Assembly: GCA_013398615.1 (NCBI GenBank)
Contig: VZSR01003807.1
Coordinates: 9,403,289-9,467,288, forward strand
DNA length: 64,000 nt
From: Brachypodius melanocephalos
Taxonomy: Eukaryota > Chordata > Aves > Passeriformes > Pycnonotidae
Direction of reading: 5' to 3'
Below are positions 31,366-44,200 of this stretch, one piece after another; position 1 is the first letter of the stretch, and the number at the start of each line of letters is the position of its first letter. The translations under genes and the position numbers were made by a program. The notes under the pieces were generated by a model that was given only the letters and a program-made list of their open reading frames with translations, was not told the DNA's origin and searched no databases.

Positions 31366-34300
31366 GACTAGGCAGCAAAAATCAGAATGATAAAAGCAAG
31401 AAATTATATGTATTTTTGATTTTATTGCTCTGCATGACTGATGATAACAGATGCAGTGAGAAGTAATTATTCTCACCACTTCTGAAAATAAAATCCAATT
31501 TAAAATTGGGTTCATAGGCAAGTATGTTTTGAGTTGTCTTCTCATCAGCTTTGTTACTAAGAGAGTCTCTTCTCCACAACTAGCTGGCACCCATAATGGA
31601 TAAGCAGCATGTTGCACCTCGAGATTTTGCAGATATCACTACCTTTTTTCTAAATTGCAGAGGTCCAGTCTCACATCGTTAGTGATGTGAACTATTCAGA
31701 ACTCCCTGAAGATTTGGGGAGCAGGTACAGACCTGATAACCTCCCTGCTTTCAATATTTCAAAGATTTCCATCTATCAGAAGTCCTACGGTGTCCTTTGT
31801 ACACTGCAAAATTTTGTGACTTTTCAAAATCACTAGAATTCACACACTTAGTTCCTTTGATCTGGATATTCATGGCACCTTTTCCCATGTGTTTTTATTG
31901 AAATAAGACTTGGAGTTGCAAAAACAGCAAGCTAACAAATTATCAACTAAAACTTGGTGCATTTTACTAGTGAGAAAAAAAACTCACTGGATTTTGTACT
32001 GCCCTACTCTGATATTAGTAAATTCATATTAAATATATTGACTTCGGCTAATATTCACTCAGGACTCCATGTCTTTTAAAGATAAAAGTGAATGGAAATA
32101 ACTAAGAGATGATCTTTGTTATTTTAGCAACATTTCAGTTTACTTCAGCTTATTTAATATACTCTGAAATTCAATTTCTGGGCTGAAAATCATAAAACAA
32201 ATACATACTTATTGGAAATTTTTTAAAAAATCACTTAAAGGACATTCTTCAGGGTATAGAAAGGGTTTTTTTTTCTGTTTGCTTGATTTTTTAATCTGAT
32301 TGTATATGGTCGTGTCCCTCATAAGTCACAGCAAACAATATAGTATTCCACAGGAGCTTTTATCCTAGTGAGCAGAAAGTGAGCAGAAAGACTGAACAAA
32401 AGAATGAATTAATTAATTAATTGATGAATGTATTTAAATAAGGCTCCACCTGCTCTGCTTCAAAAATCTCTCACTGTACTACAGAGAGAGGTTTGTTACA
32501 CTGACTAATATCAAAGCCTTCCTCTTGATTTTTTAAGATGATTTGTTCACACATGGAGTGATTGCCAAAATGCAAGATATGCAACATAGATGCTGCCTTT
32601 GCTGATGTGTCTAATATCAGGAAATCACTACCTAAAGGCAACAAGGAAGGCAGTCTATCCAAAGCAAAATGGGAAAAAGTAGATTTTCCCACTGCTTTTT
32701 CAGAAATGCACTTGTTTCATCTTAAAGATTCGCCTTGCTAGCATGAACAGTTCGCTAATGTGAAGAATTTACCTTAATACGAACAAAGGCACTCTTTTAG
32801 ATTTTTTTTTTTTTGCCTTTATGTTCTAAACCCAGTGATGCTTTATTGTCTTACATCAACAGACAAGTTTTTTGGTAACCAACTGCACTGCACAGGACCT
32901 TCGTTTGCCTGCCAGACACCAGCAGAATTTCCCAAAAGTTTGCAGAAAGGCTGCTCTAAAAAAGAGAATGGAGAAAGCCACGACAGTTGTAGCTCCTTAT
33001 TGGGGTTATAGCAGAGCCCCACCGGTGGCACTGAGGAGAAGGGGTTGGTGGCTAAGTAAGGGGTGTTGGATTAAGAGGGGTGGGTGTGGGATTTGTGTGT
33101 CTCCCCCGTCCCAGACAAAGGTCCCTGTCCCCCGCAGGAAGGTGCTGAAATGCAAAGCAAGGTCCCAGCTCCTTTTCTCTCTCTTGGTGGCATTTGGAAG
33201 TGTAAAGCTTTGAATACCAATTGCTTGAACTGGACATATGTGAATCTCTTCTAATCCTACTAATCCCGTCCCCAAGTGCTTCTTTGTATGTGGAGGCAAC
33301 ACACATAGATCTAAGTGAAAGTGGCCGTAATCCTGGAAATGTGGAAAAATGTCCCAGTGTGGGAGTTGGGAGAGGGAAAAGCTCCCCAGCGGAGGGAACC
33401 CTCTGGAAGAGCTTTGTGTTTGTGGGGTGAGCGAGGGGCAGCGGTGGGGGCAGGGGAGACATGAAGGAGAGCCCTCACCTTCCCTGAGCCGTGAGGAGGA
33501 AAGCAAACCCACCCAGCGGGAAAGCTCCCTTTGCAAACAGCCATCGCACACTTGAGCAAACCCGCAGAACTGAGACAAAGTTTCCAAACGCTGGGAAATT
33601 CACCCACCGGCAGCTTTCAGCAGTGTGAGCTCAGCAGGCACGGCACTAATGTGCTGACTTCATTATTTCCTTACCTCGCCCCGCTGAATGGCAGATTTGT
33701 GCAGGGAACGGTGACTATCACTCCACCCTTCTCTGGCCACAAAGATGGGGAGAGGAGCTGGGATCGTGTACCCAGTCAGCTGCCCTGGGTCTGTCTTGGG
33801 GGGACCCTCTTACCCTGCAGGGATGTGGGAAGTGGAAGCAGCTCTCCGCTGAACAGCAACAAGGCAGCAGAGACAGAGTCCGCTCGCAAGTGACCGGATG
33901 TGTTATCCATTCAGCCTCTCTGGAAACTGATTCCAGGCAACAAATCCTCTAACTTGTCATAGGTAAAAGGATAGAGACGGCAGAAGCTTCTGTGTCTTTG
34001 ATTCAACGCTGAAACCTCAGCATCTGACCAGCCTGTTATTTAAAATTAACATCCACCTGGATACTAACAAACCTGATGAGTTTTCCAAATATACAAGTCA
34101 TATAATTCAGCCACACGAATTTCCCAAATGTCAGACAGCTAATTTACATTTTCTTGGCTAGTCACTGAATAAAACGTGTTTATACCCCACAGTAGATCGT
34201 GTACAAGGAAATTAATCTGGTTTTTGTATGCGCTTTCAAAATATTTTAAAATATGGAGCAATTGATAACATTATTTGCCAGGCAAATCTTTATTTTCCCC

Positions 34301-37300
34301 AATAAATCTCTAAATAAAACCATGTTAGGTAAGAAAATCTAAGGCTATATATTCTCTTGGAGCTGACGTTTTTATTACCTCACCAGACTTTGCGCTTTCA
34401 TAAATAAGTGTCAACTGAAATTAACCTGCTGTTTAGAGATAGTATAAACCATCCCAAAATCAGCCTGGGGACTGAAAGTCCTTTTTTTTTTTTTTTTTTC
34501 TTTTTTTTTTTGCACATGAACCTCCTGAATGTCACAGGGACAGAAAATGAGGGTAGATTTTTAACTTTGCATGGATGAAGCAATAAGATTGCCTCTTGAA
34601 CACACGTTAAGCAGAAACCCACAATGCACTAAAATCACTTCATCAGGAGGAAACAGCTGAGGGAAGAGTTTTACCATGTGCATCAGAGGACACACAGGAT
34701 AAAATGGGGTGAGGATAAAACGCTCTAAGCCTGGTACTGGTGCAGCTCTGTGGATGTGCTGGCCACAGAAACACTGCTCGCATGGAGAACTAGTCTTGGC
34801 ATCCAAGGGAAACTGCTGATGTTGCACCGACAACCTCCTCAAACTCCAGCGGCACTGCTCGGCCCGCCGGCTGGCAGGGAGAGGGGGCCTGGGAGAGGAC
34901 AGCCCTTCTGGGCAGAGACAAGCCACAGAGCCAGTTGTTTCCTACTCTAGCCTTCCCAGACAGGGAAGAGAAGGAAAACCATCTGTCTGTAGGGAAGCTA
35001 GCTTCATTCATATTAAAGAGCCCTGTGGCCCAAGGGTGTCTGCGGTGTTGTCTCCCTCAGGACACCAAGCATTTTACGGGCAAAGCAGGGGTGCCATTTC
35101 CTCTGTTTGTGATGGATCCCAGACTCTCTCCAGGCCCTGAGTCCAGAGGCAGCAAGAGTCCCAAGTCCATATTGCTGAGGTGCCCTCAAGACTAAGCTGT
35201 CCACAGGGACCCTCCTTGCTGGCTAGAAGCCACAGCCATGCCATAGCCACATGGCCATTTCACGGCAGGACTGATAGAGCCTTCGGCCTTACTCGGGCTC
35301 CAGCACACGTGGTGCAGTGATGGCCCTCAGATGGTGTGGATGACACTGCCTCCCCCTGAGAGCCCTCTGGTCCATTTTGAACAAGTCCCAGTGCTCTCCA
35401 CAGCCTCAGCCTGTGCAGAGGGGCAGCAGTGGGGCCTGTAAGAAACAGGGGTCCTTGACATGTGAGCACAGTCTATTCTTGGAGGATTGCATCCAGACAA
35501 AATTTTTATGATGCCTTCTGCCCTCCCAGTCTTCGTTTAGTCACTCTGCCCATCTAGCTGAGACCTGCCCTGAAGGAGCAGTGCATCTCCCACTAAAGTC
35601 CTATTTGTAATGAGGCCACAGTTGGTAAAGCTGCAAGTGAGGTCAGTATCTATATCATGCCAAGGCAACCTGGTGTTGTACAGGGCAGTGGAAATATGGC
35701 ACATGGGACACAACCAATGTCAGGGCAAGATGCCTTGAAAGACAAGGTCCTTCTACAAGTTCTTCAAATGCTGGTTGGCAAGGGTCCTGCCTGGGGGTGA
35801 CCCATAAGTTAGGACAGTGCAGGTATGGCTGGATCAGCCTCAGCCATCGTGCAGCTGTGCAAGGGAGTGGGCTGATGCCAGTGGACTGGTCCTCATTTGC
35901 AACCAAAATCTGTAGCATAGGCACTGCAGTGTGACTCAGTGAAGAAAATCAAGCCTAGATGTTGCTATCTGCTTGTCTTTTGTCATTTTGGCACATCAAT
36001 TTTTGGTCACAGGCAATTTTTTTTTTCCCCTAATTCTGCCATATATCAAGGGCATGATATCCAGGATACATAAACTAGGATTCTCATTGTCATTCTCTTT
36101 GATGGACTCACACCAACAAGGGATCTGACCCTATTTCTACAATCTGCCCCAAATGCCAATGATTAGAGTCTGTTTCAGTTTAAAGCAATGAAGCATTAAT
36201 ATCTTTTTAAATAATTTAGTTTCAAATGATTGCAAACAAAACGAAAAGATGTGGCACCCTACAGGCCACTGAAATCGGTTGGGTGAATTTGGAACTCAGT
36301 ATTTACTGTTGGGATCTACACAAATTCAAGAGCCAAAGGCAAGATTAGTTGGATTAGTGCTTCAGTGGTCCTTCATTATCCATTTCTCCCTCAGTGACAT
36401 GATTCGTGTCTTCAGTGAACTGTGTCTATTAAATGAGAATGATGAAGAATTGAAGTAAAAATACAGAAGTAGAAGGAGGATATTGAATCTTGTTAATCTT
36501 GTTTAGAATGTTACTGCATTTCATTAAATAGAAAATTTCATTGAGGTTTCTTACATGTTCTTCTGGTGTTTAGTCTAAGAGCTTCACTCTGACATTGGAA
36601 AAGAGGAACACAGAAATATATTACAATTCAGTTACTTACCCCACCAGAGAGGCAGAAAACAGAATCAGGTCCACCTGAACATGGAGTTTCTGAGCACAGA
36701 CCACTCTTTTATTCCTCTATTATACTACTTTCTAGACTGTGACAACAACTGCAGGATCATTTGTGTGTTCGAGGATCCCAGTCTGTCTCCTGTGGGGACA
36801 GCAGAGGGGGAAGGACCCCTTAATGGTGTGAATTCAGACTTGGCTTTGCTGCAGACACTGTCAACATCAGGGCAGTTTTACAGTCTTGCACAAGGATATC
36901 CTGATGCACTGGAGAATCAGGCTGCTGTTCTGGAAAGTGAACTTATTGACCAGTTGGGCCTGTGTTGTGGAAAAGTCAGAGACATACAAGTAACTTGACC
37001 TGAAAAATGGTCTCTTTTTATTGGAGCATCCGCTGATGTGAACTATAAGGCTGGGTCCAGTCAGAAAGCAAAAAGAGGGAAGGGGACTTGCAGGTGGCAC
37101 AGACAAGAGAAGGGACACGAGCATAGTATCTACTCAAGTCTTCAGTTAAGTCAGCAGCTGAATCTGAAATCATCCCAACTATTTACTCATCATGTGGGTA
37201 GAAACTGTTTCCCAGGGCACATTTCAAACAGCCTTTTAAATAGCCTGTTAAACCAAAATAAATATGACCACATTCCTTTTTAATTTTTCACTGTTTCAAA

Positions 37301-38218
37301 CCAGGTTTAATTAGGCACACTGCAACCTTGAAAAAATCCAAGAAACAGGGAAGATATATTGATTCTTTATTATCACTTTAATTGTCTATTCTGATGTGTT
37401 AAAACAGAAACAATCTTCCAGCTGCAATGTCTAATGAACTCCAAGATCAAACATGATCTTGTTAATTATGGAGTTAATGAGGACAAGTTCACAGGCAGAG
37501 TTAAGTTGGTAACTACACGTTTCAAAGCATCTTGAAGCTCAATAAAATCTTCAGTTGGTGGTATAATGGTATAGGGTTTGCATTTCTTCTTTCTGAACAT
37601 GTTACAGAAGGGCACCCTATGTATGTTATATGCTGCTAATCATGTGCAAAAGACACAAAGACAACTTCAATAAATTAGGAGACTGGCTGTTTATAAATCA
37701 ACTCAACATCGAAATCTCATTTACATTTCTGCTATCCCATGTAATGTGTTTACACACAAATAATCCCAACATTAGCATGGGAGGGGAACAAATTTAAATT
37801 CCACGGCATGTTTCTGAAGCCAAACCATCAAGAAAAGGCAATCAACATTGTAAATGAGCATACAAGCAGTTCAATTTTTTTTAAAAAAGAAGCCCTACTA
37901 AATCAGGCCTTTGAACCCAGACAGCAAAATGAACCTTACAGCTGTATCCACTTCAAGGGTATGGTTACCCTGGGCACAAGTGGGTTAGGATGGTGCTGTG
38001 TTTGAAGCAAGGTATTCTTCTCTGTCCTACTAGGAAAGCTTGTGTATAAAAATTATTCTTTCAAGGATTGTTTGTAATGAGAGTTTATTCTCTATTTATT
38101 TCCTCCTTTCCATGGTTTCTCTCTTAAAATTGTTGATAACCTTAGAGTTATAGCTGTTCCTTCTTCCCTTGCACAGTACAAACTCCAAAAGGGTCTGTAA
38201 GGTCTGTAATTGCAAAAA
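31366..38218. other. Intergenic DNA, no gene seen
   Basis: No gene is supported. Short (ATTA)n at about 32407-32422 and a T-rich run at 34482-34511 are the only simple repeats. A moderately GC-rich patch at about 33000-33900 gives open frames up to 193 codons on minus without any domain. A small perfect inverted repeat ATTTGCC-A-GGCAAAT lies at 34273-34287. Confidence 0.6.
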
Positions 38219-38276
38219 AAACTCCTACAGACAACCGGGTTGCTGCACCTGCAGTCTGTAGAAGCAGCAGGAGTTT
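38219..38276. repeat. Bulged hairpin
   Basis: AAACTCCTACAGAC at 38219-38232 pairs with GTCTGTAG at 38254-38261 and, after a seven-base bulge, AGGAGTTT at 38269-38276. Just upstream the unit GGTCTGTAA occurs twice in tandem at about 38193-38210. Confidence 0.6.
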
Positions 38277-41200
38277 GTCACAGTGGCAAGACTTTGTCTG
38301 CAACCAGCAAACAACTATGCTGGATTAAGCAATCAATTCCATGCGCTTTACACTAAGGGACCCATGTCATGTGGAGATAAATATCATCTGACAACACAGT
38401 GTGAATACTTTAGAGCTCACAGTTCTGGACCCACTAAAGGAGGAGGTATCAGATAAATGGCCAGAAATACCAACAATGACCATGAATCCTTGAGAGGTTC
38501 AGGCAAGCAGTGGAGCTTGCAGTAGTGCTGTGTAACACAACTACCTCTTGATTCAGCAATATATATATATATTATTTCAAATTTATCTTACAAGTACATG
38601 GCAGGTGTATGTCCATTCAAGTAAGTGGAGAAGTACAGGCATACATCCTTGATATACAATTTTACTTTTTCATTAATCCTGTTTTTATACATTGTAGTTC
38701 TTCAGACTGTGGTTAGTGAGCCATTTTTAACATCAGTGCTGCTTTATTTGCTTCTTTTTCCTGCATCACGTCCTCCTCTATGCTACTGCAGCTGTTCTCA
38801 TGACCCCTACAGCAAACCATATTAAGGAACTGATCTGGGTGAGAATAAAACATTGTTGTATTTTTTCTGGATTATTTTTCAATCAGATTAGTTAATGTCT
38901 TCATTTACCACAGTGCTACGAAACTCTTTGTGCTAACACAGGTGGGGACAGAGGGGAATGGAAGTAGAGGTATAAATGAAATGAGGAAGACAGTGAGAGA
39001 TGGTTTAAACAGCACTGCCACAATATGTATCACAGTCTCAGTTTATTGATTCAAGACATAGTTTCCTTCCCCTTTTGTCCTACCCAGACAAAATTCTCTT
39101 CATAACTCTCAATATATGAATTATTTTTTCAACATCTACTTTTATCCAAAGTGGCATCACTCAGGCACCCAGCATGAGGTTTGGGGAGATAGCTGTTACT
39201 TAATCTGCAAACTGAGCATTACTTAGATCCATATTTAAACAGAGTATTTAGAAAACAATTTTTCAAATACTCGTGGGTGAGATGGCAATGTTAAGATGCT
39301 TTAATTTGTGGTCAATTGACATGAGTCAATAGTTTCTAGCCTTTTGACAAAGTTTCATTTGGAGGTTGTTATTCATGTCAGTTGGGAGCTTAGAATAAAA
39401 AGTAAGAAGTTCAGTCTGTGGTACCAAATCTACATATACTGAAATCAATCCTCAGAACAATTTCCTTTCTTACAACTAGCTTATGTCCTCCTGTCTTACT
39501 GCACTGCATTGGATCCTTCCTTTCCTAGTACTGGGAAAGGCAGGCAGGACATCACTCACACTTCTCTCTCCTTTGCTGCTGCTCCCATTTGCTACACAGT
39601 GTTCAGCTCCCTGTCATTTCTGTTAATGGGTCTAGGTCGTGTTTTTCTTGGCCATACTCACTTCTTCAGGGAAATTGATTTCCATTTCATGGCTCTGGGT
39701 GTGAAACTTGGCATCTGAAATGCGTCTCTGCGGTGCCGTGTGAGCGTGGAGGAGGGTGCCAGCCTCTCTCAGCATTGCAGCAAAACCATCTCAGGAGTGT
39801 TTTTGTCCAGCATGCTGGCTGTTGTCCAGCTTGGTCTGTGGTGCATAACTCTTCCCCAGGCTCGGTCTGAAGAATTTAGACCTCTCACTGTGAGGCTAGG
39901 AGTAGCATGATGAGGGAAATCACCAAGCTAGCAGCATAATGATGCCAATGGTGAGCATCTTATTCCTTGTGCAGACAGAGCTTTCTCTGTGGCAGACACC
40001 CCAAGAAGTCAAAACTGGTTCTTAAGAGTTGGAGCTACAAAATGCCCCTGTAGAAACTCCTGAGTCAAGGAAGAGACGTAAGAGAGATGCTAGAAATGAA
40101 GGAAAAACATTGAGATAATTCTGGGTAGAGTGACTCTTTGATTGGTGATGCACTTGAGTAGTCTGCATGAGCAAAAATTGGTGCAGCATGACACCAGTCA
40201 TTTCTAAACTGAGGAGAATGCCGGCCATCTAATAAAGGAGAATGTCTATAGTATTATGTCTTCATGGAACAGAAAAAAATCCTCTAAAATAATTTTAACC
40301 AGAATTATTGTTTTCTTTACAACATAAATTTTAACTCATTGCTTTGCATGTTGCTGTACAATAAGCCTTGTTAAGCAGTCCCTCTATATTACTGGAGGTT
40401 TTCTTATACCACTTAAAATAGGGAGTGTTTTCCCATCCTACATGGCCTTCGGTTTCCATTCCTTTCAGCGTGATTTCTGCTTTGTTTCTTTTCTGTGCTA
40501 GGAGATGATAATGAGGTTCACACACCTTCTGCTTTGGTGCTTGGAAATCTACCCTGGGTTTAGCTCAGCTGCAGCGAGCTGAGAGGCTTCCCCCTCCACG
40601 CCGCCAGTTTTCAGTGCGCTCATATGTGGCTGACGCGGTAGGGGGCTAATCCCAACAGCAAACATTATACTCTTTCCATACTCACTTACACTTTGGAATC
40701 AAGGGTAAAAAGTTCTCTTTGAAGCCCCTTTTCTCTGAATGGTCTGGCAAGCTAACGTGAACTTCCCAGATTCTGGCCAGAATTCAAATGTATCCCAGTG
40801 CAGCTCAGTGACTGTTGCAATTGTTCCAGGCCCTCCCAGTACACCAGCCTTCCTGTAGCATGCGATGAGAAGGACACACTTCTTTTACGAGAAGTAAGAA
40901 GCCATTTATTTAAGCATGGCTGCAGCCAACATTCTTGAGCAAAGTTTACCCACAGAAAATTTTTGCCCATCTGCTTTCTCCAATGACTTATATTTCAGCA
41001 TGCGCCATTGTGGAAACAGAAAATAAGTGGTTTAGGGAAATTATTTCTGATCGCTGGACATAGGTTGAGCTGACAAGTCTGACCAATGGAAAAATGTTCA
41101 AAAGCTCATGCCCTTTTTCATTTCAATAACAATAGAGACACATTCTGTGCTCAATCTGGAAACAAATGTTGCCCATATTTGGATCTCAGTGGGAGCTGTG

Positions 41201-44200
41201 CCTGTGGAATTTGGCCCAAAGTGTTGTGTTGCAAGATGCTTGTTACCCTTGCCCTGCTTCGAATCTTGATTCTTCCTATTTGTAGGACAAATAACATCTG
41301 ATTGTGACAGAGTCTGTATTAAGGTAAGTGTCAGGCTGAAACCAGATTTTTGTTGTGTATGTGCACTGGGATGGAACAGAGTAAGTTTGCTGATCTCTTG
41401 GGTGTTGCTCAGAACTGGACTAGCACAAGAACTGTATTTGTTGTGTATCACTCTGGATGGGTATTTTTGCACCAAATTTTTACCACGTCCTTGAATTCAT
41501 AGGCAGGTTTTCCTTCTAGCTATGATTCCAAAGAAAAGACACAATATTTGCAGCATTATATATTTGCAACTCTTTCCTGTATTAATCTTATTTTATTGGA
41601 ACACTATTAAATTTTCAGATTAAGTGTACTTACTAAAGTGGGTATGCTTTATGCACTCAATTTCAGCTCTTTGAAACCAGGACAATAAAAGGAATCACAC
41701 GTACGCTTCTGGAGAGAAATCTTCTTTCTTCCTTACATGCAGAAATGGGAAAGCTTCCAATCAGACTAATTCAGAAGGGAGGCAAAACATCTTCAGTGTG
41801 CTCTCATTTTTATCTGTGAACTTTGCTCATTTACAGATACATGAATATTGGGGACAATTTCCAATTGGGAGTGGAGCTGGACAACTAAGACATGGTCCTA
41901 AAAACTGAAGTAAATGTATGCTTCCTTTCAATAGAAAGAACGGTTTACGCCTGTGGCTTCCATCTCCTCTGGGTGGGCAAAATCCTTGGGCAGGAGGAAG
42001 CCCAGCTTTGTGAGAGCATCAAGAGATGAGGGAATCCTGTGCTTTTCCTCTAAACTTTTTCTTCCAGGCAAATTTACTTTCTGATTTTGGCCTGAGTTTT
42101 TAAGTAGACTGCCATGATACAGATTTCATTCAGAAGTGAATTTCTTAGTAAGCAAGTTTTCTTTGGCAGCTCTCTCTCCCTGCTACATTTGCAGCTGAGC
42201 CTTTAGCTCAAAGAGAAATCCTTGGGACCACTTGCTCTTTGAGAACCACAGACAAAGAACATTAAGGGTCACAGCTCCACAGCCAAGCAAGCTTAAACAT
42301 GGTGGGTTTGCTTCCCCATGTGGCTTACATCTTCTGAACTTCACAGATATTCTACTTCAAATTATTGCAGGTAGGATTAACATGGGCCCACATATTTCTC
42401 CTTTTGGCCTGTTACTTGTCTTTGCCTTGTTGTGTTTTTCCATAAGAAAGCTCTTTATGGCAACTCGCTCACAGTGCAATACTCTCTAGATTTGCTGCAT
42501 AAATGTGGCTCTGAGAACCAACCTGAGAGCTGCTGGTGAGCCGTGATCCGTCTGAGTCCATTCTGATCACTTAGAACCCATCCAGCGATGCTGAAGTGAT
42601 ATTTTAATTGAACAACTAGAGTTACATTTCTCCATTGTGCTACATAGTCATTCATGGTACACTTAACAAAGAATAAACAAATTAATATAAAGTTTATATA
42701 AGTAAATACAGTTGTGAAGCATTCATCAGTCGCTGCGCAACATGTGGCCTTAGACTTGACAGTACTTAGGCATTAATGTTATGTTTCTCAAGCACATTCC
42801 CTGCCCTCCAAATTCTGCAAATGGAAGAGCAAATTAAGAGGCTACTCCTGTGTAGGAGGATGCAGCAGTTTTCTGACACATTTTGTGTTAGATTTCAGAT
42901 GCGTTGCACTAATGAGAGCCAGAACTTCCCTACTCTTGAAGGCTCTACCCTATAGGGCTTAGAAATCCTTCCTGTGTAACAGCCTTTTCAGCTCACTTGA
43001 CTACTTACCAAGGTCTTTATTTTTTTCTTCCAGGGAAAGGAGGGAGGAGGGGACTTTTTCCCTAGACCCCTTGTTCTCTCTATTTTGCTTTGAATGTTGC
43101 GGTGTGCTTGGTTCCCCCCTCCCAATGTGCTCGGATAACCCAAAAGAAAGAGAAGGGTTTTTTTTTTTTTTCATCCCTTTTCCCTGAGGAGACAGAGAGA
43201 GACAGAGAGAGGGGGAGGAAAAAGAAAGATTAAGATGTAAGCTGGCTAGATAAGCCTGGAACTGGGTTTATTACTACTGTTGAATGAGAGTACAAGGATA
43301 TAAAAGCAAACCTGCTTTACTGGAGCTGGAGCGAGGTTGGTGGGAGACCTACCCTGATTGTGTGCCACTCCGAGAAGGGATGTTTCATTAATTACACATT
43401 AACTATGTGCACTGAGGAGGAGGCAGAGGATAAAAAATGCAGATGTTTCTGCTGCCCAACAGAATGAAAACCACTCTTGATCCTGTCAAAAGAACATTTT
43501 GAATCAAAGGGCTCCACAGAAGTGGAAGAATGAGTTTTGTGGCTGAGTGCAATGGTGCGGCCTTTTAATCATTAAACCCTTTTATAGCGGTAAAATGAAC
43601 ATCCATTGTCATGGCCACTCCAATGGGGCCATCAGAGCTGGTGAAAAGGGAATGCTTTACGAAGGGCACTAAAACAGGACACAACCAGCCCTGCTGCTAG
43701 ATTTCTAAAGGTAACAACAGCAGTGCATAACAAAGAATGAAAAGATGGCCCAGGTTGGTTTGCCTAAATTACTTTCCTTCCCAAACCCTCCCTACAAGCT
43801 AAACATGCACCAGATATAATGAGCATTAGGACTTCACAGGCTGGAAGTTCCCTCCTTTGTTTTCTCAGAGTTTTACTGTCTTGGTTTAATTTTTTCTGTT
43901 CTTTAAGTGAAGACTCCTTAGGAAAATGGATTGAAATGTTGTTTTATTCATAATCACTCTCTACAGTCCTAGTAAAGCCATCAGCATTGTGAGAGGAATG
44001 ATCCTCTCTTCTTGTATAGACTCCACCCCCACCTCCCAAGCATGTGGGAACAGTACTGTTTTAAGACTGTTTCAGATAAAACACTTCCAGCCCATTTTTA
44101 GAAAGCAGACTAAATTTTAATTTGTCAGGCCATGACCCTGGAGTTTTAGTTGTACTACTTCCTTGCTCCTTTCTTCTCCTTCCCTTTAATTTCTCAGTAG

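Noticed and set aside
33006..33587. 193-codon minus-strand frame
   Set aside because: No domain, no regular codon bias visible, overlapped by equally long frames; moderately GC-rich DNA explains it.
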